DNA from: Owenia fusiformis
Lineage: Eukaryota > Annelida > Polychaeta > Sabellida > Oweniidae
Direction: 5' to 3'
Length of the DNA: 64,000 nucleotides
Assembly: GCA_903813345.2 (NCBI GenBank)
Contig: CAIIXF020000012.1
Location: forward strand, 14,934,020-14,998,019
Shown: piece after piece, positions 1 to 9,258 of the stretch
How positions within the stretch are numbered: position 1 is the first letter of the stretch
Layout: each line of letters begins with the position of its first letter
Notes under the pieces: generated by a model
Told to the model about the DNA's origin: nothing
The model's database searches: none
What the model saw: the letters and a program-made list of their open reading frames with translations, nothing else
Position numbers and translations under genes: made by a program

Positions 1-1447
1 TTGTTATTTTTACATCTTGTATGCTGTATATACATTACATATGAAATATACTGGTTTCCATTAACCACTTTTCAAACAATCATAATATTGATTTCTTACG
101 TTTCAAATGTGTTCACTTGTTTTTATAACAAGACCATTAAAAATGTTGATGACCTGCTATTCAATATTCAGAAAAATATGCCAGGCCCGAAAATGATAAT
201 TTTGCTTGGTTGTTTTGTAATATGAATCTTGTATAATTGATTCGAAAATGAATACTGGGGTTTGATTGCAAAAAAATTGTTAAGAAAATTCCATTTGATG
301 GTTTAATGGTCCATCCCTTAATCACAAAAGATTTGAACTACTGAGAACGTGTAGATGATTTTGAAAAAAAGGTAAAGCAAGTTGAAAAGAGCTTTTTTGT
401 ACCTTGAGGTCAAGTCTTAAATCTAAAGACATATTGTAACAATAATTGTCAGCTTTTTCCTTCTTTATAAGATACAATTTCCTTTTCACTTTATTTCTTA
501 CCAATTCCATTCACTCTATTTTCCATGTTAAATTATGACCACCTTACATTTGCCCAGATGCTGTAAAAACAATATGCAATAAAAATGGTATGATCTAATT
601 ACTGAAAGTAAAAACCTTTTGTATGGAGTATGTTTTCTTGTATTTTCCATTCTTCACAATTTAATAACAATTTTGTAACAATTATCTTTACATGCCTCGT
701 TGTTAGTCCTTTTTTCAATTCATATTTCCAGCAAAACCTTTAAACATTTTATCCCTAGGTTTATCAATTATTTAGAAAAACATTTAATTTGGCGACTCCT
801 AAAATGAATGAATTGTCACACCACTAAGTAATGTTTAGCTTATACTCTACTATGTATCTATTGTTACAGACTTAATAGAAATAAATAATTCAGACTGTTT
901 CTTTTCATTAATCCATCAAATAATGTTTTTCTACATCAGCTTCACAAACATTTAATAATTAGTAGAAATGGCTTTTAAGAATTAAATAGGTCCATTACCA
1001 CGATTCATATCAAAATACCCATCAACCAACAATAAAATCATATGATGGTCACTTAATGTTGAAAATTAACACAAAATTGGAGGAAATTGTTAGAAGTAAA
1101 ATAAACAGCTAGATCTAAAGACATGAAACTCTTTATTAGGTGGCCATGGAAACAAATGGAAATATATACTTCACTCATAAGTTAGAGAAAAAACTGAAAG
1201 GATTTTGTATGGCCAGAGAGACAGTTTTATTGGGGCCAATCACACCTTTCATAATAGAGCCTACTTTGCATAAAAAGACAAGCAGAGGCTGGTATAAACA
1301 AACCAAAACAACATTACGATTCAGAGTACGAGTTTGTATGAAGTTTTTTTAAATGAAAGCAAATGAAATTTGAAAAAAGAAAGCACAAAGACTAACATTT
1401 GAACTTAATAAACTTCATTTATTAAGCTACATTCAACATATCCTAAT
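1..1447. other. AT-rich 5' flank, no gene seen
   Basis: No open frame here has protein-like composition; the longest are low-complexity AT-driven frames. Around 320-430 lies a single degenerate copy of a dispersed repeat carrying the words GTAGATGATTTTGAAAAA and GCAAGTTGAAAA, which is amplified at 9.3-11.0 kb. A TATA-like word, TATAAA, lies at 1293-1298, about 150 bp before the ATG of the next gene. It could be the promoter of that gene. Confidence 0.5.
1293..1298 (+). promoter_or_regulatory. possible TATA box of the PAN-FReD gene
   Basis: TATAAA in the context GGTATAAACAAACC lies about 150 bp upstream of the ATG at 1448. That spacing would allow a 5' UTR of roughly 120 nt. The region is AT-rich, so a chance match is quite possible. 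Confidence 0.3.
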
Positions 1448-2521
1448 ATGGCCGATATTAATTTCTTAGTTATACTTATGATCATCAATACCATATTTGG
1501 TCAACCGCAACACGAAGGTCTCCAAGTAAGAACAGAAACATTCAAAACATCACCTGGGCCATACACAAACGTTGAACCAATGATGATATCACTTGGGGTA
1601 AGATCCAAGTTGCAATGTTTGGCCCAGTGTGATCGAACGGACGACTGTAGCGCTGTGAATTACCACAAAGAAGATAAAACATGTGAGTTAATACATGCTC
1701 ACGATTTGAGAGAAGCTGAACATGATGATATCCAGGATGGATGGGTCAAAGGCTCTAAGTATACCAATGATGAAGACTGTATTATTCCACCACCGGGACA
1801 AGGTGACCCACCGCCACATGATTGTCAAGGATGGTACACAAGAGGTTGTCATAGCAACGGAGTGTATCCAATCGCGCCTGACGATAATCACACTGCATTT
1901 GATATCTATTGTGATATGGACGATGATGGATGGAGTGTAATTCAAACAAGATTAAACGGCAATGAAAGTTTCTATGATAGGAACTGGCTCGATTATAAAC
2001 GCGGTTTCGGAAATCTGACTGATGAATTCTGGCTAGGCAATGACTTGATCCATATTTTGACGACATCATCATTTTACGAGTTAAAAATAGAACTAAAAAC
2101 GTATGATGGGCAGTGGTACGACGCTCATTTCTCAGAATTCTCAATCGGCAATGAAACGGAGTTATATGAGTTATTCATCGCAGATTACATAGAGGGCGAT
2201 GCTGATTATGGTCTAGACTTAAACGATGGCTTGCAATTTTCCACAATTGATTCTGACAATGATTATGATATGGACAACTGTGCAGGCGACTTCAACATGG
2301 GAGGTTGGTGGTTTGATACATGTGCGGCGAGCGATTACCTGAATGGTAAATATAGTCCAGATGGGGGTTTGAATAGTATGCAGGGTATCAAGTGGATTCA
2401 GCTGAATGGTGGAACGGGGATGTCGCTAATGGCAACCATAATGAAAGTGAGGCTGCAGCCGGAATATTATGATGATCATTATGACTATTCCTCATACTCC
2501 CCCTCTTACTCAAGCCCGTAG
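1448..2521 (+). CDS. secreted PAN/apple + fibrinogen-related domain protein (intronless)
   Basis: A single 357-residue exon. Residues 1-18 form a signal peptide (hydrophobic FLVILMIINTIFG). Residues 26-100 fit a PAN/apple domain with the cysteine pattern QCLAQCDRTDDCSAVNY followed by CELI. A Pro-rich linker lies at 112-124. Residues 126-337 are a fibrinogen-related domain (FReD): the motif GWSVIQTR, the calcium loop DSDNDYD at 269-274 followed by CAG, then GGWWFDTC at 285-292 and IKWIQLNG. The tail at 338-357 is Tyr/Ser/Asp-rich. In this family (ficolin/angiopoietin-like lectins) the C-terminal lobe binds acetylated sugars or other ligands, so a secreted recognition role is inferred. The start is the first Met after an in-frame stop and begins the signal peptide. 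The absence of introns is notable because the neighbouring PAN genes are split. The stop codon lies inside a repeat element beginning at about 2513. Confidence 0.93.
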   Translation: MADINFLVILMIINTIFGQPQHEGLQVRTETFKTSPGPYTNVEPMMISLGVRSKLQCLAQCDRTDDCSAVNYHKEDKTCELIHAHDLREAEHDDIQDGWVKGSKYTNDEDCIIPPPGQGDPPPHDCQGWYTRGCHSNGVYPIAPDDNHTAFDIYCDMDDDGWSVIQTRLNGNESFYDRNWLDYKRGFGNLTDEFWLGNDLIHILTTSSFYELKIELKTYDGQWYDAHFSEFSIGNETELYELFIADYIEGDADYGLDLNDGLQFSTIDSDNDYDMDNCAGDFNMGGWWFDTCAASDYLNGKYSPDGGLNSMQGIKWIQLNGGTGMSLMATIMKVRLQPEYYDDHYDYSSYSPSYSSP

Positions 2522-2687
2522 CCAGGAAAGGTTTGGCACCCCTTTGGCCAAAAATCCTTTCAAAAATCAAGCAGTTTTCACCCTTATGAAGACTTTTTCA
2601 GTGATTTTGGGCCAAAGCTGTCAAATAGGAGCTCCATGGATTTTTTGGAAAGGTGAACCGCCCTTGACAAAAGCTGGCCATGGGCCT
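2513..2687. mobile_element. MITE-like insertion overlapping the FReD stop codon
   Basis: The left end AGCCCGTAGCCAGG is nearly the reverse complement of the right end CTGGCCATGGGCCT, and the element is flanked by a short direct repeat (TTACT). Its right two thirds match the copy at about 12806-12982 inside the intron of the third PAN gene (shared words TTTTGGGCCAAAG and ACAAAAGCTGGC). The in-frame TAG of the upstream protein lies within the left terminal repeat. Confidence 0.6.
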
Positions 2688-2860
2688 GTTACTAAAGGGT
2701 ATAACTGCATGATTTTAGACTAAAGTAATTAAATGGACCAATTGCAATCATTCACATCCTAACCCTTGGAAAAACACCCGGGGAAAACAGCTATGATGTA
2801 TTTGGAAAGTAAGGTTATGTCCAAGTGTAATGATTGTGTATGTTAAACATATTAAAATTC

Positions 2861-2866
2861 AATAAA
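2861..2866 (+). other. polyadenylation signal of the PAN-FReD gene
   Basis: AATAAA in the context TTCAATAAAATATATT, about 340 bp after the stop codon. It is the first canonical signal downstream and implies a 3' UTR that contains the MITE copy. Confidence 0.45.
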
Positions 2867-3083
2867 ATATATTTAGGATGAGCTTTTGATTGATCCTTTC
2901 AGATTCATTTTTTTCTTTAATTTTCTAAAAAACAAAAACACAGAGAGACAATTGTTATCAATTTGTCCCATCCATTTTTTCAGAATTTTCTGGATCTGAA
3001 TCATGCACTACTTAGCATAGTTCAGTGATCTCCCACATATCGTGGTGAGTACGATAACTGCATCCATTAAGATTTTGAATATT

Positions 3084-4063
3084 ATAGGAATATCCTATGG
3101 TTTTGAAAAAATATCATTTATATCCATGAGTGGATATTGATATCTTCATGAGTGAGCGCAGCGAATGAGTGAAGATATTTGAATCCATGAGTGGATATAA
3201 TTGATATTTTTGAAAAACCATAGGATTGTCCGTTTATCCCATGGGAAATCACCATCAGAGAAAAAAGTTGAAAAATATAATTTGAGAAAAAATTTGAAAA
3301 AAATGTGAAAAAATGTTGAATATTTTTGAAATTTTGAATTTTTTTTTAAAATAATTAAAAAATGTAAAAAGATTTATTTTGAAAAACTTCGAAACCATCG
3401 AATATCACTTTTCAAACCATCGAATATCATTTTTTAAGACGTGATATTCGATAGTTTAAAAGTGATATTCGATGGTTTGTGAATTTTTTGCTAAAATATG
3501 ATCCACATATTAAATATATCTTCATGTGATATTCGATCTATATCCTTGCAACCATGGGATAATATAGGAATATCCTATGGTTTTGAAAAAATATCATTTA
3601 TATCCATGAGTGGATATTGATATCTTCATGAGTGAGCGCAGCGAATGAGTGAAGATATTTGAATCCATGAGTGGATATAATTGATATTTTTGAAAAACCA
3701 TAGGATTGTCCGTTTATCCCATGGGAAATCACCATCAGAGAAAAAAGTTGAAAAATATAATTTGAGAAAAAATTTGAAAAAAATGTGAAAAAATGTTGAA
3801 TATTTTTGAAATTTTGAATTTTTTTTTAAAATAATTAAAAAATGTAAAAAGATTTATTTTGAAAAACTTCGAAACCATCGAATATCACTTTTCAAACCAT
3901 CGAATATCACTTCAAACCATCGAACATCATTTTTTAAGACGTGATATTCGATAGTTTAAAAGTGATATTCGATGGTTTGTGAATTTTTTGCTAAAATATG
4001 ATCCACATATTAAATATATCTTCATGTGATATTCGATCTATATCCTTGCAACCATGGGATAAT
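3084..4063. repeat. two-copy 480-500 bp tandem repeat made of hairpins
   Basis: Copy 1 (3084-3563) and copy 2 (3564-4063) are almost identical. Copy 2 carries an extra ~20 bp, one more AAACCATCGAAtATCA unit. Each copy contains nested inverted repeats. ATCCTATGGTTTTTGAAAAA-type words at the start face TTTTTGAAAAACCATAGGAT about 120 bp on. ATCCATGAGTGGATAT is a short palindrome occurring twice. AAACCATCGAATATCA faces TGATATTCGATGGTTT near the end. The near identity implies recent duplication of a hairpin element. No coding potential is seen. Confidence 0.85.
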
Positions 4064-4928
4064 ACCTTGCACCCAATTGAAAAGCAGCAAATTGCACCCA
4101 ATTGAGAAATTAGAAAATCGTAAAATATCTCAACAAGAACAAGGCATTAACACGATAAAATGTCACCACCCAGTCGCTCACAATATTATTAGTTCAATGT
4201 TAAGTCAGATTTGAATTTCTGAGAACTCTGTAGATGATTTTGGAAAAATTTGGTCAATTTGAAGCAAGTTTTTTGACTCTGAGAAGGTCGTTGATGGTGA
4301 AATCTTAAATGTAAAGTCAGATTTGAACTTCTGAGAAGTTGTAGATGATTTTTTTTAAAAATTGGTCAATTTGAAGCAAGTTGAGATAAGCTAATGCCAA
4401 TATTACTATGATGAAACGCCCCTCTCTTCTCCAGAAACAAAATAATGAAAAAACATAAAATTTAATTACTCCACACTTAGACTAAGGATAATGACTTATC
4501 CTCAATGACAATAATTAACCTATTTAACAAATCAATACATACCATTATCCTCTCTTCCCGATCAACATCTATCACATGACCTTATTGTTTAACTGAACCT
4601 TTTGTTACGTCGCCTTGGAGTCAAGTTTCAGTTGGTAAAGTGCCCTTCCATTTGCAAACAATTAAAGTATATTTACATGATGTGTCTGTCCATGATTTAT
4701 ACAAACAAAAATTCATTAGTATGATCCCGTTCATTCATCATGTTCATATTGATGAAATAAATCTCATCTAGCTCATTGTCTCATTTAGGCAGCATATTTT
4801 AAAAGCCTGTTTCGCTTAAAAATTTAGAATTAAAGAATTGTGGTGGAATGGATTTTTTAAGAGAGTGATGAAAACACACAGGTCTAAATACATGCAATAT
4901 GAAAATCAACATTGAATGTGTTATACTA
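4064..4928. other. intergenic DNA with dispersed-repeat fragments
   Basis: 4110-4390 carries two degenerate copies of the GTAGATGATTTT / GCAAGTTGA repeat, preceded by the family's head sequence (AAGGCATTAACAC...ATGTCACCACC at about 4141-4171). The rest shows no gene or RNA that could be supported. Confidence 0.5.
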
Positions 4929-5222
4929 GGGTGGTATTCCAGTAAATAACTTTGCCGATAAACACATATTTTTATGTGCTTATTATGAAGTATTTTCAAT
5001 TCCTAACATTTTGGTACCAAAAAAGTATAGGGTCACCGTTGAAATTTTCGAGATACACATCCGAGAAAAAACATGGGTTTACATGATCTTTCCTGATTTG
5101 ATGGATTGGGTTTTCACCATTTACATGGTATTTCTCATAATTTATGCTATTACCACAAATAAATTTTAACAAAGATGCGCACTCGTCTTTTTTATTTACT
5201 GGAATACCATCTGAAAGAGAGA
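4929..5222. mobile_element. ~290-bp MITE with GGTATTCCAGTAAATAA termini
   Basis: The left end GGTGGTATTCCAGTAAATAA and right end TTTATTTACTGGAATACCAT are inverted repeats of about 19 bp. The interior is AT-rich with no open reading frame of note, consistent with a non-autonomous DNA transposon. Confidence 0.65.
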
Positions 5223-6535
5223 ATCAGATATAGCGAGCAGGCTTAACAAAAAATTGTTTTGGTTTTAGAATATTTTTGGCTCATGTCATTCATTGTCATG
5301 TCTATTTTCTAAAAATCACAAAAGTGCATACTTTTTTCCAGGAAAACTAAAACATTTTACAATAATGTATTATTTTTCTATAAGAACCATGCTTATTATT
5401 TGGGAAAATTTAAACATTTTTCACTCATTTTTGCACTTTGAATCATTAATAGCTTCACCAATTCATAGCATATTGTGAATCTTTTGGGAGATATTGTATT
5501 TGATATTGTATAGAATAGATTGGTAGTCCAATTATACATGTTGCTTGTAATTTTGTCACCCCCTATAGATCAGATTCTGCCTTTAAACCAGATTCCATGG
5601 AACTCTACAGGAAGTTTCAGTTTCAGCTCATTTAAATGCACTTTTATGATCGTTTCAAAAGATTCATCCATGTACCGTGTAGAATACAGCAAAGGAATGG
5701 ATGAACAAGTCAAAATTCATGCTGACAAAAAGTTATGCAACATTGTGTCAGTGGGTGGTATTTTTTGTCACCCTGTAACTAAAAATACATAAAATTGATT
5801 TTGAGTCATTGACTCAGAGTCACATAACCCCTAAGGAGTAAGGACCATTCTAGGAAGATGAGTATTGGGAAATACAATACAATCATACCAGAATAGAACT
5901 GAACTCACTGAGGGATGATGTCTAAGTGTGGAAAATCACTTAATTGTTGTATTATGAACATCATTTTCTCAAAGGTTGTGCACCAAATTCTATAAATAAT
6001 TCACACTGCAAAATTCAAATGCTAATATAATACTATATATCACAGTGATATATACAATGTTTGGCAAATTAGGGAGTTAAAGCTTGCAATGTTTTTCACA
6101 ACCTAAATGTGAACGGAAAATATTCAAGCGATGATAGGCGATTTTATATACTCGCTTAAACTCTCCAGTATCTCAAAAACTCAGGTACAGATTTTTTCAT
6201 TTTCACTCATTTGATGTTCATAATAAAATTCGTCAATTTTCCACAACATTTGGACATCACCCCTTAACGAAACCCCCTTTTACATAATCAGTAATCACTC
6301 ATTCAAAATCATTAATATGTAATTAATACGTGGAATTTAGTATGCCAGTACCTAGTATTGTATTGTATTTTAGTAGAGATTTTATGACTGCTGTTTTAAA
6401 CATCAATAAATAAGAAACAGGGCATTTAAAATAACATTTTAGAAACACGTACCATTTTAGGATAGGACTGAATATTGGTATACATACAAAGGGCATTTGG
6501 GATTTCAGTGCTGAATACCAAAATACGAAAATCTT
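5223..6535. other. intergenic, no gene supported
   Basis: AT-rich sequence. A 90-codon frame at 5520-5792 has no signal peptide, no recognisable domain and no supporting splice context, so it is not called. No RNA gene was seen. Confidence 0.4.
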
Positions 6536-6554
6536 TTGGTGAGTGAATATAGTT

Positions 6555-6840
6555 ATAATACAAAGGGCATTTCAGTACTGGTGACAGAATATATCATTAT
6601 ATACAAAGGGCATTTCAGTACTGGTGACAGAATATATCATTATATACGTACAAAGGGCATTTCAGTACTGGTGACAGAATATATCATTATATACGTACAA
6701 AGGGCATTTCAGTACTGGTGACAGAATATATCATTATATACGTACAAAGGGCATTTCAGTACTGGTGACAGAATATATCATTATATACGTACAAAGGGCA
6801 TTTCAGTACTGGTGACAGAATATATCATTATATACAAAGG
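6555..6840. repeat. 47-bp tandem repeat directly upstream of PAN-Link-like gene 1
   Basis: About six head-to-tail copies of a ~47-bp unit with the words ACAAAGGGCATTTCAGTA and GACAGAATATATCATTATA. The array ends 10 bp before the ATG at 6851, so it must form the 5' UTR and/or proximal promoter. Each unit contains a TATA-like ATATATCATTATATAC. Confidence 0.9.
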
Positions 6841-6850
6841 CACCACCAAC

Positions 6851-8075
6851 ATGAATAGAAATATATTATACCTTGTCATAATTGTCACCATTGCTTGCGA
6901 CACTATCAGTGGTGAAATAAATGAAGCCTTGTATACACCTGTTGAAGAGTACTATCTTTGTAATACAGGAAACACTGATGCCATTGAAAAAAGTTTTGTT
7001 GGATCGCTAAAATATTGCGCCATCTTGTGCACAAAACATGAACAATGTGTTCGGTTTAATTATAACCAGGGCAGCGGTGAGTGCCACCTATGGGCGGATA
7101 TGGATATACATTATTTACTGAGATGGTCACAGTGGACATATTATACCAGCAAGCCAATCACAGGTTAGTGAATTATAATTAAACCGTTGATGCTCCTTTT
7201 GCATTGAAAACTCAATCAATGCTTATTCAAATGGAAATAACTATGTAGACAGAAGTTGATCGCCAAATGCAATTCCAGGTCACAACCATAGAGTTCAGAC
7301 TGAGAAAAGCAGATTTACATTCTGAGATTAAATTAACAAATTAAATTAATTAACAATAAAGTGTATACAGTGTGTGTCATAAAGAATGTGTGCCACTGAG
7401 GCAGTGAAGCCTCAAAAATTTTATGATGAAGTGTACATTTTTTATATCAAAGTTTCATTACATAATTATACTTCATGATCAAACAAAAGATGTGTGATAA
7501 CAACTTTATTTTTTAACTAAAAACTATAGCATGAAGCTATATTTGTAATATTTGGGATCCTATTAAAGACTATCTCGGCTTTTACTGTCTGGAATAGTGA
7601 AAGAAAGTCATGAAATAAGCAACCAACCTCGTAAAGTCAACCTTTTCAACCACAACATAACACATGACATAGGAAAGTTGACATTTTCAACCCCTACGTG
7701 ATATTTGACCTAGCGAAGAATACCACTAAATCATATTATTTTACTCAATAGCCTAAGTAAAGTATACAATTTCATTATTTTCCAGGTTTTATTCTCCTGA
7801 GAAGTGACTGGGCCTATGATCTCCCATTTCTGACAGATGCAAGAGATTTATGCCATCAGTTCGGCTTTAATCTGGCGACAATGTCCGAACTAAATACTGC
7901 CCACTCTGTGAACAGTTTTGATGTGTGTGTGTTTGGCTGGGTGAATGATGACAGTGGTGCATATGGCCACCAATGTTTCTCTAGCTTTGACAGTGGCTGC
8001 ACGGGTCTTGCACCAACTGTCTACTGTGGTATGAGTTATAATGGCAACGCACATGCATTTTGCAGTTCACCATAA
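6851..8075 (+). CDS. secreted PAN + Link-like protein, copy 1 (two exons)
   Basis: Exons are 6851-7163 and 7786-8075, joined in phase 1 (ACAG|gttagt, then ttttccag|GTTTTA), giving a 200-residue protein. The signal peptide is at 1-22 (ILYLVIIVTIACDTISG). Exon 1 carries a PAN/apple-like domain: YCAILCTKHEQCVRFNYN, then GECHLWADMDIHYL. Exon 2 carries a compact Cys-rich domain resembling Link (hyaluronan-binding) modules: ARDLCHQFGFNLATMSEL, then the hallmark-like DVCVFGWVNDD, QCFSS, GC, VYCG, ending in AFCSSP. In the Link family the first half (A..aC...G..lA....L..A....D.C..GW..D) looks the same, but the spacing of the later cysteines differs, so the assignment is tentative. The gene is paralogous to 12412-13693, with the same intron position and phase. 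Two further in-frame Met codons exist upstream in the repeat array, but the one chosen starts the signal peptide. Confidence 0.85.
7164..7785 (+). other. intron of PAN-Link-like gene 1
   Basis: A 622-bp phase-1 intron with donor gttagt and acceptor ttattttccag. It is AT-rich and no nested feature was recognised. Confidence 0.8.
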
Positions 8076-8170
8076 TGGCAGAAAGGACTGCAATACAAAT
8101 TAGACTTTTCAACGAAAATATCTGAAACCTTATGATATTGAATCTTGAAACAAAGTGTGATTATGATATA

Positions 8171-9153
8171 TAGGGTGTCTCAAAAAAATGTACCCAAAAG
8201 TATATCAGAACCATAGACAAACCAATCAATTTTTTCAGACATTTGTTGCATGGTCTTGCAGATAAAAGATGAAAGTTTTTCCCCTATACACAATTTTTAA
8301 TTCAGTTTTGCCTTTTTGATACTTTAACCCGTTAACTTTTACACCACATATTCAATGTAACCTCATATTTCGATGACAGTCTGCATCCTTACTCCTACAT
8401 TGTTCACCACATTTGATATATCTGGTGGAATGTTTTGATTTTTCTGTCGGATGCTGGTCTTAAGTTGTTCTTGGTCTCTTAGCTTGGGTTTAGCATAAAA
8501 ATGGTCCTTCAAATAGCCTCAGAGATAAAGGTATGGGCCGTCAAATATGGTGAATAGGGAGGCCCTCACAATGTCTTATAGCCCCCTTATACAGAGAGGT
8601 CAGAGGTTCAAGAAACTGTATTGGTTGGGATTCTAGTGTAGGTTTTGTTTGATGTATCAATTCGAGACCACTGTGTTTTCATTTGGATATCATTTGGTCT
8701 CCAGGCTAGCCTGTCTAACTCTGGAAGGTAACTCCTGAATCATTTGCCGATAATTTATCTGTGTTTGTTCTGCCATCGTCATCCTCAAACATCTTTCTCT
8801 GTGGCTATTTGAAGGAGTGTTTTAATGCTCATTCCAAGCAAAAAGCTCTAAAACAACTTAAGGGCAACATCAAAAGAGAAATCCAAAACATTCCACCGGA
8901 ATTATTATCAAATGTGATGAACAATCTAACAGTAAGGATACAGCCTGTCGTCCAAATATGAGGTTACATCTATTATGTGGTGTAAAAGGTAAAGGGTTAA
9001 AGCATCAAAAAGACAAGACTGAAATAGAAATGGTGTATTGGGGAGAAAACGTTCATGTTTCGGCTACATGACCATGCAAAAAATGTCTGAAAATATTGAT
9101 TGGTTTATCTGTGCTCTTGATATACTTTTGGGTACATTTTTTGAGACACCCTG
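8171..9153. mobile_element. mariner-derived foldback element with duplicated transposase ends
   Basis: The 983-bp element is bounded by AGGGTGTCTC / GAGACACCCT and flanked by TA. The arms are inverted copies of each other over several hundred bp. The right arm reads, on the + strand at about 8797-8961, GYLKECFNAH ... NIPPELLSNVMNNLTVRI, the typical C-terminus of a mariner-like transposase ending at a stop. The left arm encodes the same region on the minus strand (GYLKDHFYAKPK ... NIPPD, with small gaps). The element therefore looks like two inverted 3' halves of one transposon joined head to head. It has no catalytic D,D,D core and cannot be autonomous. Confidence 0.8.
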
Positions 9154-9258
9154 TATATGTATATGTAAGTTATCATGAAGAGAACTTGTGATATTAGTAT
9201 AATTTATAGTGTTTTTTGAAGTTTTATGACAGCAATGGAATACACACAAACCAATTTG

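Noticed and set aside
1-225. 74-codon open frame at the left edge with hydrophobic residues
   Set aside because: Low-complexity AT-driven composition, no start or stop context and no splice sites of note.
4615-4660. tRNA-like words (CAGTTGGTAAAGTG)
   Set aside because: No matching acceptor, anticodon and T arms could be laid out around it.
5520-5792. 90-codon + strand frame
   Set aside because: No signal peptide, domain or splice support. Two TTTTGTCACCC words at its ends suggest repeat DNA.
6536-6721. Open frame in the 47-bp array
   Set aside because: Arises from repetition of the unit. It is upstream leader/promoter DNA, not a gene.
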